From JAFGOG01 sp034429215 (GTDB taxonomy: Bacteria; Chloroflexota; Anaerolineae; JAAYZQ01), in assembly GCA_034429215.1 (NCBI GenBank), contig DAOUGI010000076.1:12456-76455 (forward strand): a stretch of DNA of 64,000 nucleotides. The letters are read 5' to 3'. Each line of letters begins with the position of its first letter. The stretch's first letter is position 1. This document shows, piece by piece, positions 1 to 7,172 of this stretch. Below the pieces are notes generated by a model, which was given only the letters and a program-made list of their open reading frames with translations, was not told where the DNA came from and searched no databases. A program made the position numbers and the translations under genes.

Positions 1-830
1 TTGCGAAAGGCTTCGGTCGTCGCCTGCTGGGTGCTGATGATGTCCTGCTGGGTCTGTACTGTAAAATCCGGCTTGCCCGGGTCCACGTCGTGGCGCTCCA
101 CCAACAAGACCGTCACCTGGTTGATCACACTGTCCATGGCCTCCTGGCTTTCTGCCTTGACGTAGATAGTACGCAGCCGCTCGCCGGCCATGCGGGACGG
201 GAGGAACTTTTGATACATCACTGTGATAGGGATGTACACCCGTCCATCATAGTCCTGGTCGGCTACCATGCCCTTTTCCTCCATCACACCGGCAACGATC
301 ATCTTGGTGGAGGCGACCGTTACCGTCTGCCCCACGGGGCTTTCGTCTCCAAACAGGTCGCGGGCGATGCCGTAGCCCAGCACTACGACCTTTAGTTTTC
401 GCTCATTGTCATCGGCGCTGAAGAACCGCCCATCGCTCAGGCCATAGTCGCGCACGCCGGGAAAGTCGGCCGTGACCCCCAGGACGGTGATCCCCTCCAG
501 GCTGCCGCTGCCTCCGCTGATGTCCTGCACGGACTGGAACTCGGCCGAGATGCCGTCTACGTTGCGCACGGCTTCCTTGATGGCCTCATAGTCTTCATAG
601 ACGAGTGTCTGGGAGGCGCCGGGCACGCCGCGCACCGGGCTGATGATGATCAGATTGGCGCCCAGGGCATTGATCTGTTCGGCGATGGCCGCTTCGGCCC
701 CTGCGCTGACGGCCAGCATCATGATTACCGACGCCACGCCAATGATCACGCCCAGGGTGGTCAGAAGCGAGCGCACCTTGTTGAGCGTCAGCCCTTCCCA
801 GGCGACGCTGAGCGTTTCCCCGAGGTTCAT
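1..830 (-). CDS. MacB-type ABC transporter permease (3' end beyond window)
   Basis: Reading the complement from the ATG at 830 gives an open frame to the window edge, about 276 residues. It opens with a short cytoplasmic segment, then one membrane helix (about residues 20-45, containing LTTLGVIIGVASVIMML). A long extracytoplasmic domain follows, with the conserved GANLIII, VLGV and FG(D/E)SPVGQTV blocks of the MacB periplasmic core domain. The C-terminal FtsX three-helix domain lies outside the window. The start overlaps the stop of the ATPase gene by four bases (ATGA), so the two are translationally coupled. Together with the ATPase and the HlyD adaptor it forms a tripartite-like exporter; the substrate (peptide, lipid or antibiotic) cannot be told from sequence. 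Confidence 0.88.
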   Translation of the reverse strand, partial: MNLGETLSVAWEGLTLNKVRSLLTTLGVIIGVASVIMMLAVSAGAEAAIAEQINALGANLIIISPVRGVPGASQTLVYEDYEAIKEAVRNVDGISAEFQSVQDISGGSGSLEGITVLGVTADFPGVRDYGLSDGRFFSADDNERKLKVVVLGYGIARDLFGDESPVGQTVTVASTKMIVAGVMEEKGMVADQDYDGRVYIPITVMYQKFLPSRMAGERLRTIYVKAESQEAMDSVINQVTVLLVERHDVDPGKPDFTVQTQQDIISTQQATTEAFR

Positions 831-1564
831 CGTGCTTCCCTCCCATCCAGGCAGCTAACAGCCCCATCATGCCCATCAGAGACGATCTTGCCGTCGCGCA
901 CGCAGACTACCCGCTGGGCATGGGCGGCAATGTCTGGCTCGTGTGTGACCATGACAATGGTCGCGCCGTCGTGGTGCAGCCGGTGCAGCAGATCCATGAT
1001 CTCGACACTCGACCTGGTGTCCAGATTGCCCGTCGGCTCGTCGGCCAGGATGATCGACGGCCGGTTGATCACCGCCCGGGCGATGGCCACCCGCTGCTGC
1101 TGCCCGCCGGACAATTCATTGGGCCGGTGGTGCAGCCTGTCGCTCAAGCCCACCGCCTCAAGGGCAGCCGCTGCTCGCTCGTACCTTTCCTCAGCGTCCG
1201 GGTGATCCTCGACGTTGTAGAGAAGTGGCAGCATGACGTTCTTGACAGCGCTCAACCTCGGCAACAAGTTGTACGACTGAAAGACAAAGCCGATGGCCTG
1301 GTTACGTACCTCGGCCAGCTCGGCCCTGGTCAACTGGCTGACATCCTCGCCATCGAGGCAGTACTGCCCGTCGCTCGGGCGGTCCAGGCAGCCCAGGATG
1401 TTCATCAGCGTGGACTTGCCCGAGCCGGATGGCCCCATGAGAGCCACGAACTCGCCTCGTTGTACCTGCAAGTCCACTCCATCCAGCGCTCGCACCTCGG
1501 CATCACCGCTGCCATAGACGCGAGTCAGGCCTTTGGTTTCGATCACCATTCTCGTGTCGCCCAT
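827..1564 (-). CDS. ABC transporter ATP-binding protein, MacB/LolD type
   Basis: The 245-residue protein is a complete ABC ATPase. It has Walker A GPSGSGKST (residues 44-52), a Q-loop in VFQSYNLLP, signature LSGGQQQRVAIARA, Walker B IILADEPTGNLD and switch histidine in VTHEP. The LSGGQQQR plus ADEPTGNLD pattern is that of the LolD/MacB/FtsE class, whose members power FtsX-like permeases by mechanotransmission. The ATG at 1564 follows a GAGG-containing leader; Met6 (1549) is an alternative start. It overlaps the permease start and follows the adaptor gene by 29 bp, consistent with a three-gene operon. Confidence 0.95.
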   Translation of the reverse strand: MGDTRMVIETKGLTRVYGSGDAEVRALDGVDLQVQRGEFVALMGPSGSGKSTLMNILGCLDRPSDGQYCLDGEDVSQLTRAELAEVRNQAIGFVFQSYNLLPRLSAVKNVMLPLLYNVEDHPDAEERYERAAAALEAVGLSDRLHHRPNELSGGQQQRVAIARAVINRPSIILADEPTGNLDTRSSVEIMDLLHRLHHDGATIVMVTHEPDIAAHAQRVVCVRDGKIVSDGHDGAVSCLDGREAR

Positions 1565-1593
1565 TTTCCTCGCCCTCTTCCCGGCCCCGACGC

Positions 1594-3138
1594 CTAGTCC
1601 GACTCGACCTCGACCGTGCCGGTGCTGACCACCTCGCCCTTTTCCAGGCCAGACAGCACCTCGGGGTTGGCATAGTCCTTCAGCCCGATCTCTACCGGGC
1701 GCAGCTCCAGCTTGCCGTCGCTTTTGACCACAAACACCGTGTACTGGCCTGGCGTCGTCTCCCGAAGTGCCTGCACCGGCACCAACAGCGCGCCCTTGGC
1801 CTGCCCGGCCACGATGACCACCTCCGCCGTCATGCCTGAGATGAGGTCAACCGGGTGGCTGGTCAGGTCCACACTGGCCCAGGCCTGAATGGCTGGCGTG
1901 CCGTCGACGGCAGCCAGGGCCGGATCGACGCGCTCGACCTCACCGGAGAAGACCAGATCGGGCAAGGCCTCGAACACAATCTCCACCGGGTTGCCCGGCG
2001 CAACACTCATCAGGTCCGTCTCTTCGACCCAGAACCGTACCAGCGGCGCGCCCAGATCGGCAAGGGTGACGACGGGGGAGGCGCCCACCACCTCGCCCGT
2101 ATCAGCGTTGATGGCAACAACCGTGCCGGCCATGGGCGCCCGCAGCTCGGTCTCTGCCAATTGGCGCCGGGCGTTTTCCAGGCTGTACCCGGCCAGGGTC
2201 ACGCCCAGTCCTACTGATTCCAGGTCCTCAGCCGAAGCGCCGGCCAACAGGGCCTCCAGCTGGGTCTGAGCCTGGATTACCTTGGCCTCGGCCGCTGCTT
2301 CAGCCTGGGGATCTGGGCCGGCCAGCAGGCTCTGCAACTGGGCCTGGGACAGCGCCACCTTGGCGCGGGCGGCGGCGAGGGTGTCGGCGGTGGGCCCGGC
2401 CAGCGCCTCCTCGTATTCGGCCTTGGCCTTCTCGTAGTTGGTGGTCGCCTGCCACAGGTCGGCCGCCTCCTTTGTCGCACCCGCATTGTCGCGGCCGGCG
2501 ATCTTGTCGTAGGCCGCCTGGGCGGCGCGCACGTTGATCTCGGCCAGGGTCAGGTTGGCTTTGGCGATCTTGATCTTTTCAGGATCGGGGCCGGCCTCCA
2601 GCAGAGCCAGGGCCTCTTGGGCGCTTTTCAGATTCTCCCGAGCAGCCAGGACCTCGGCATCAGTGGGCGGGGCCAACAGCTTGCTCTGGTCGGCTTGGGC
2701 CGCGGCCAGGGTCGCCCGAGCGGCAGCCAGGGCCACCGGGTCGGCTGTCCCCTTGAGATCGGCCAGCTTCAGCTCGGCCAGGCGCAGGTTGGCCTCGGCC
2801 TGGGCCACCTGGGCCTTGGCATCGGCGTCTGCCAGGCGGGCCAGCAGGTCGCCGGCTGCCACCTGATCGCCAACCTGAACCAGGAGCTCGGCGACAATGC
2901 CGCCGCTGGGAAAACCGAGGTCCAGCTCGCGGCCCGGCAGCAGGTTGCCGGTGCCGCTGGCGGTGACGGTGATATCGCCCACGCGTACCCGGGCTGTTTG
3001 GAGGGTGGGCTCGGCCGGCTGTGCAGCCACCCGGTAGTGGCTGACATAGTACCACCCGGCAATAGCTGCCAGGGCTACAAGCATTAACGCGATGAGCAGC
3101 CAGCGTCCACGTCGCTTTGCTCTCCCGGTTTGTCGCAT
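1594..3138 (-). CDS. HlyD/MacA-family efflux adaptor subunit
   Basis: The 514-residue protein has a basic N-terminus and one membrane helix (about residues 13-31). A lipoyl-like half-motif follows (SGTGNLLPGRELDLGF, then VGDQVAAGDLLARL). Next comes an unusually long alanine/leucine-rich coiled-coil hairpin (about residues 105-330) built of repeated segments spaced by LLAGPD or LLAPPTD turns. The second lipoyl half (ELRAPMAGTVVAINADTGEVV) and beta-barrel and membrane-proximal domains end the chain. This is the adaptor architecture of MacA. In a monoderm-like Chloroflexota cell the hairpin would extend into the cell wall rather than dock on a TolC; no outer-membrane partner is seen. It is first in the operon with the ATPase and permease. 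Confidence 0.9.
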   Translation of the reverse strand: MRQTGRAKRRGRWLLIALMLVALAAIAGWYYVSHYRVAAQPAEPTLQTARVRVGDITVTASGTGNLLPGRELDLGFPSGGIVAELLVQVGDQVAAGDLLARLADADAKAQVAQAEANLRLAELKLADLKGTADPVALAAARATLAAAQADQSKLLAPPTDAEVLAARENLKSAQEALALLEAGPDPEKIKIAKANLTLAEINVRAAQAAYDKIAGRDNAGATKEAADLWQATTNYEKAKAEYEEALAGPTADTLAAARAKVALSQAQLQSLLAGPDPQAEAAAEAKVIQAQTQLEALLAGASAEDLESVGLGVTLAGYSLENARRQLAETELRAPMAGTVVAINADTGEVVGASPVVTLADLGAPLVRFWVEETDLMSVAPGNPVEIVFEALPDLVFSGEVERVDPALAAVDGTPAIQAWASVDLTSHPVDLISGMTAEVVIVAGQAKGALLVPVQALRETTPGQYTVFVVKSDGKLELRPVEIGLKDYANPEVLSGLEKGEVVSTGTVEVESD

Positions 3139-3239
3139 CGACTCGTCTCCTCTAATCTGAAATTCGTCTGGGCTGTTCGTTCAGGTCCGTTTCGATCCCG
3201 AAGGCTTGCGCAGGCACGGCATCTGTTCACCCGGTTAGC

Positions 3240-3280
3240 AGTATACTCCCAAGTTGTGAAAAAGCTGTGAAGGAATTGTG
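3240..3280 (-). promoter_or_regulatory. Promoter of the exporter operon with three 11-bp-spaced repeats
   Basis: On the minus strand a TATACT -10 box (3245-3240) is preceded by TTCACA at 3260-3255, TTCACA at 3271-3266 and a diverged AGCACA at 3282-3277. The units have an exact 11-bp period. The repeat nearest the promoter ends 9 bp upstream of the -10, the geometry used by OmpR/PhoB-like and SARP activators that replace a -35 box. The 292-bp gap 3139-3430 otherwise shows no gene. Confidence 0.5.
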
Positions 3281-3430
3281 CTTTTCTGATCTGTACTTTC
3301 GCCAATTTGAAATAGCGTAAGCACCCACCAGCCATTGCCAGGCGGCCGCCCAGGGGGTGATCTCCACCTCCTGCTTCCCCATTCCTAGGAGTCACGGCCG
3401 AGTGCTCAAGTTGACCTCTTTGCGTCGGTT

Positions 3431-4357
3431 TTAGACGTACGATATGCCTACATTGGCGAAACTATAGCTGTGTAATTGATCTCGCAGCCTCTTGATCTGG
3501 GGCAGGTGGGTCCGCTCATGCGAGGCAAAGTAACTGACCTGCTGTTTGAGTGTCACACTGCCAAACTCCTCATGCCAACCAGCGCGCCACCAGTCGGCGA
3601 GCGGGATCCTGTCCAACCTGGCCAGGGTGTCTGCACGCGAGGAGGTGTAGGCATCCAGGATCTCATGGGTGTCCGGCGGGCGTTCCTCCTCCCTGGTCGC
3701 CCAGGCAAAGACCGCCTTTGACTCAAGGGTGGGATGCTCCTCCGTCAGGAACAGGTCCAAGCGGAAGCTGAGCACGGCTTGGGCGTCCCGGAGATGGGAG
3801 ACAATGTTGCGAATGGCCCAACCGCCCTCCTCCGGCGCCTGCCGCAGACGCTCCTCAGGCAGCCCTGCCAGGAGCGCGCTTACATCCAAGGGTGTCTGGC
3901 GCAGCTTATCCAGGGCGGCAGGAGGATCGAGTGCGTCGAGCCAATACACGGGAGGAAATCGTTGGTATGTGTCAGGCCATGCGCCACAGGTTGGGCAGAT
4001 TTCCGCCGCTTCGCCTAGCACCATATGTCCACACGTACGGCAGACGTAAGCATGAGGAGCCTCGCTGATCAGCGGGAGTCGCCCTTCGGACATGGCGGCA
4101 GCGCCTCGCCTGAGCGCATCCAACACACTCCTGTCCACACTGAGCTGGGACAGTGCAATGGCCGCCAGCTCGATCTCGGCAACCAGTTCTCCTTTGTCGA
4201 TGGGCATCGTGAGCTGATAAGCCGCCCGGCGGCTTGTGGCATCCGCCGAGGCGCGGGCCAATTTGGCGAGGTTGTATTGGCCTTCGCCCTCCAGCCGGGA
4301 GGCCAAGGCCAACAGGTGTACTAGCGTGTTGCTCCACTCTGCTTCAGAGTTTGTCAT
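3431..4357 (-). CDS. DinB-like protein with internal rubredoxin-type zinc ribbon
   Basis: The 308-residue protein has three parts. An N-terminal helical region (about 1-100) resembles a rubrerythrin/ferritin-like helix pair. A zinc or iron ribbon follows, with CRTCG and CPTCG knuckles (about residues 106-125). The C-terminal half is DinB-like (about 155-290), with HLRDAQ and a SHERTHLPQIKRL histidine-rich helix matching the metal triad of DinB/YfiT four-helix bundles. DinB-like proteins are metal-dependent thiol transferases or hydrolases of mostly unknown substrate. A rubredoxin-like ribbon joined to a DinB bundle suggests a redox-linked role, but that is inference. The gene stands alone, downstream of the kinase gene and on the same strand. 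Confidence 0.7.
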   Translation of the reverse strand: MTNSEAEWSNTLVHLLALASRLEGEGQYNLAKLARASADATSRRAAYQLTMPIDKGELVAEIELAAIALSQLSVDRSVLDALRRGAAAMSEGRLPLISEAPHAYVCRTCGHMVLGEAAEICPTCGAWPDTYQRFPPVYWLDALDPPAALDKLRQTPLDVSALLAGLPEERLRQAPEEGGWAIRNIVSHLRDAQAVLSFRLDLFLTEEHPTLESKAVFAWATREEERPPDTHEILDAYTSSRADTLARLDRIPLADWWRAGWHEEFGSVTLKQQVSYFASHERTHLPQIKRLRDQLHSYSFANVGISYV

Positions 4358-4512
4358 GACAGTACCTCCGATATGGAAAAATCAGCGCATCTGATCGGCC
4401 GCTGTTCCAGTCTGCTGGCCGTGCCTGTGTCGCCGGATAGCCAGTCGATGCGCTGTGTATCGTCGCCCCGTGGAGACACGACGGGCCACTCGGCCGGGTA
4501 GTATAGCAGGAG

Positions 4513-6984
4513 TCACTTGGTCCAGGCGGGGTCTCCATTTTGGCTGGAGCCCTGCACCAGGGGCACGGCATCACCGCCGGCTGCTGGCGCCGCCCAGATC
4601 TCTGACTGATCGTCGTTGTCCGCAAGGCCATTGCCATTCGAGTCGCGCTTCAGAGTAAAGGCGATCCACCGGCCGTCAGGTGACCAGGCCAGACCGAACG
4701 TCCATAGGCCAGAGGTTAACTGTCGCAGGCCCGTGCCATCAGCCTGGCCCACCCACACATCGCCGGCATCTTCTTCGTCCAGCGCGCCGTTGCCGTTGGT
4801 GTCGGCGTCAACCCGGCTGAAGGCAATCCACTTGCCGTCGGGCGACCAGGTGCCTCTGATATCGACCGTTGGACCACCCACTAGCGTGGTGCGACCGGTA
4901 CCGTCGGCATTGATAACCAACAGATCCCAATTGCTCTGTCCCTTGGACCCCTCGCCATAGATGATCCGGCCATCAGGTGACCAATCGGGCGACTGGTCCT
5001 CTTCCTTGCTGCCGGTCACCTGCTGCAGGCTGCCGTCGCTGCGCCGGATAAAGATCTCAGAGTTGGCTACGCCGCCGGTGACGCCTGTCGTGGACAGCAC
5101 CAAACGCTTGCCGTCAGGCGCCCACCGGGCGTAATCGTCCCACGCTTCGGTCGTCACGACCGGCTTCTGCTCGCCCCCGTCGCTGTCCACCGTCCACAGA
5201 TCCGAGTTGCCCAGCCGGTGACTGGTAAAGGCGATGGTACGGCCATCGGGTGACCAGTCGGGGAGGTAATCGAGAGCGCCATCGTTGGTCAGCCGTGTCA
5301 GTTTGCTGCTGGCCAGATCGATGACATAGATCTCATGGTTGCCGTCGCGGTTCGAGGTAAAGGCCAGCCGGCCGGACCGGACATTCGCCGTAGGCGTTGG
5401 CGGCACCTTGGTTGGAGCCGGTGTCAGGGTTGCCGAGACCTCGGTGAGGAGCGCGGTTGCCGTAGGCGAGACGCCGGTCGGCGTGGGCGTCGCAGTCGGC
5501 ACCGCAGTCGTCGGCGCGATGGTCACGACGACCGGCACGGGCGTTGGGCTGGCGACCAGAACGGATGGGCTGGCCGTCGGTGCGGTTGTCAATAGGGCGA
5601 CCGGGCCGGCTGGGATGGTGGCGGTAGCATCCGGTTCGCCGCCGCCCAACATGGATATGGCGATCACCAGGACGATGGCCAGCAGAGCCACGCCACCGGC
5701 TGCCGGCAACACCCAGGCGGGCAGGCGGCGGAGAACGGCGGCCGGGGTTGGGCCTGGGGCCGGGGCCGGGCGTGAGACTGGGGCCGCGTGCGGGGCGGAC
5801 GCCACGACCGGCGCCACTGCTGGTACAGCCTGTTCGGACGGCGGGCTCAGCAGGGCCGACCGGAACTCCTCTGCGCTGGCATAGCGATCCTCAGGCTGCT
5901 TGGCCAGCGCCTTCAGGACGACGGCTTCCAACCAGGAGGGGATGCGGCGGTTGTGGCTGCTGGGCGGTACAGGCTCCTGGCTGGTGATACGCTGCACGTT
6001 GTCGGACTGGGCGCGCGGCGTGTCGCGCTGGTCGAAATCGAGGTACATGCGGCCGGTCAGCGCCCGGTATAGGATGGCGCCCAGAGCATAAATGTCAACC
6101 CGGGGGTTGTCGCGTACGCCGTCGGTCTGCTCCGGTGACATGTAGGGCAGGGTGCCGCCCGCAAATCCACCGGGTGTGATCCAACTGCGGGTGACCACCT
6201 GATCCGAGACGTGGGCGACGCCAAAGTCGGCGACCTTGGCCGAGCCGTCGGCAGCCAGGAGGACATTGGAAGGTTTCAAATCGCAGTGGACTACTCCCCG
6301 GGCGTGGGCATAAGCCAAGCCCTCGCACACCTCGGCCAGGATGCGCACGGCATCGTCGACCGGCATCGCCTTGCGCGCCTTGAACTGGCCCTCGAGCGAG
6401 CCACCCGGCATGTACTCCATGACCATGTAGTAGTTGTTGCCGGCCTCAAAGGCCTCGCGGGTGCGGACGATGTGAGGGTGGGAGAGCTGCATCATGGCCT
6501 TGGCTTCGACCAAAAAGCGCTTGAGGGCGTCTTCATCGCCGACTAGGGCGGGGATCAGCTCCTTGATCGCCACCTGCTCGCGCAGGAGAGTGTCCTCGGC
6601 CAGGTAGACCGAGCCAAAGCCGCCGCGGGCGATGTGGCGCACGATCCGGTACCGGCCGCCGAGGAGGATGCTGCCCGGCTTCAATAGCTTCAAGGCGATC
6701 TCGTCGGTGCCCGAGGCGCGCAGCCGGGACTCGTGGCGGGCATACTGGGCAGGGTTCTCCTCTCGAACAGCGTCGAGGAACTGGTCAAACAGGAGATGGG
6801 TGTCGCAGTAATTGATCACCTGTTCGACGATACCTGCTAGGCCCTCTTGCGCGCTCAGGCGGGTCAGGACCGGACGGAAGGTCGGGCGATCGTGAAGGAA
6901 GCGGCGCAGGTCTTCAGCAGTAAAGGCGTCAAGCAGCAGCCGGCGCACGGCTGCGAGATCGTATGGCAGGTCAGTCTTAGCCAT
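4513..6984 (-). CDS. Membrane Ser/Thr protein kinase with N-terminal effector-associated-like domain and TolB-like propeller
   Basis: The 823-residue protein starts with a helical domain (about 1-85) resembling bacterial effector-associated/death-like adaptor domains. A Hanks-type kinase follows (about 110-375): glycine loop ARGGFGSVYL, VAIK lysine 141, HCDLKPSN with catalytic Asp235, DFG at 253-255 and SPEQ. HCD replaces HRD, so activation-loop phosphorylation may not be needed. A proline-rich linker, one membrane helix (about 425-447) and a Thr/Pro stalk lead to an extracytoplasmic six-bladed PD40/WD40-like propeller (SPDGRWIAF-type blades). Two blades carry insertions resembling calcium loops (DTNGNGALDEED, DSNGNGLADNDD). 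Translation is probably coupled to the upstream ORF at 6977-7036, since its own ribosome site is weak. Expression is probably under the SARP-type promoter at 7081-7134. Confidence 0.9.
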   Translation of the reverse strand: MAKTDLPYDLAAVRRLLLDAFTAEDLRRFLHDRPTFRPVLTRLSAQEGLAGIVEQVINYCDTHLLFDQFLDAVREENPAQYARHESRLRASGTDEIALKLLKPGSILLGGRYRIVRHIARGGFGSVYLAEDTLLREQVAIKELIPALVGDEDALKRFLVEAKAMMQLSHPHIVRTREAFEAGNNYYMVMEYMPGGSLEGQFKARKAMPVDDAVRILAEVCEGLAYAHARGVVHCDLKPSNVLLAADGSAKVADFGVAHVSDQVVTRSWITPGGFAGGTLPYMSPEQTDGVRDNPRVDIYALGAILYRALTGRMYLDFDQRDTPRAQSDNVQRITSQEPVPPSSHNRRIPSWLEAVVLKALAKQPEDRYASAEEFRSALLSPPSEQAVPAVAPVVASAPHAAPVSRPAPAPGPTPAAVLRRLPAWVLPAAGGVALLAIVLVIAISMLGGGEPDATATIPAGPVALLTTAPTASPSVLVASPTPVPVVVTIAPTTAVPTATPTPTGVSPTATALLTEVSATLTPAPTKVPPTPTANVRSGRLAFTSNRDGNHEIYVIDLASSKLTRLTNDGALDYLPDWSPDGRTIAFTSHRLGNSDLWTVDSDGGEQKPVVTTEAWDDYARWAPDGKRLVLSTTGVTGGVANSEIFIRRSDGSLQQVTGSKEEDQSPDWSPDGRIIYGEGSKGQSNWDLLVINADGTGRTTLVGGPTVDIRGTWSPDGKWIAFSRVDADTNGNGALDEEDAGDVWVGQADGTGLRQLTSGLWTFGLAWSPDGRWIAFTLKRDSNGNGLADNDDQSEIWAAPAAGGDAVPLVQGSSQNGDPAWTK

Positions 6985-7036
6985 GGTCCACTCCGTCTCC
7001 GCTCAAAAGGGAAGGAATCATATTGTATTCGCTCAT
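6977..7036 (-). CDS. 19-codon upstream ORF coupled to the kinase gene
   Basis: On the minus strand an almost perfect Shine-Dalgarno sequence (AGGAGGTGAT, 7050-7041) is followed by an ATG at 7036 and a 19-residue frame, MSEYNMIPSLLSGDGVDHG. Its TAA stop (6979-6977) lies just past the kinase ATG (6984-6982), in another frame. The kinase start itself has only a weak GGAG. This arrangement suggests translational coupling or a regulatory leader peptide. It shows no similarity to amino-acid attenuation peptides. No function can be assigned. Confidence 0.5.
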   Translation of the reverse strand: MSEYNMIPSLLSGDGVDHG

Positions 7037-7080
7037 AACAATCACCTCCTCGCCGTTATGCGGCGGGGCCTTGCCCACAT

Positions 7081-7134
7081 CTCACGTTGTGATGGCCTGA
7101 TCATACCACGACCAGCGTTTCACCAGCGTTTCAC
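7081..7134 (-). promoter_or_regulatory. SARP-type activator promoter, copy 1 (drives the kinase)
   Basis: On the minus strand two GTGAAACGC 9-mers (7134-7126 and 7123-7115) repeat with an 11-bp period. They end 9 bp before a TATGAT -10 box (7105-7100). A TCAC-N3-GTGA inverted repeat (in GCCATCACAACGTGAG, 7096-7081) overlaps the predicted start near 7093. The same 54-bp arrangement occurs at 10415-10468 in the opposite orientation. Direct heptamer-type repeats with 11-bp spacing just upstream of the -10 are the known binding format of SARP regulators, and a SARP gene lies between the two copies. Confidence 0.65.
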
Positions 7135-7160
7135 GGGGTATCTGAAAGAGGAAGTTGTGG

Positions 7161-7166
7161 TATAAT
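7161..7166 (+). promoter_or_regulatory. -10 box of the SARP gene (probably leaderless transcript)
   Basis: A perfect TATAAT stands six bases before the ATG at 7173. Transcription starting 6-7 bp downstream of this box would begin at or next to the start codon, giving a leaderless mRNA. No Shine-Dalgarno sequence is present. The box also excludes the TTG at 7155 as the start codon. Confidence 0.5.
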
Positions 7167-7172
7167 AGAATC

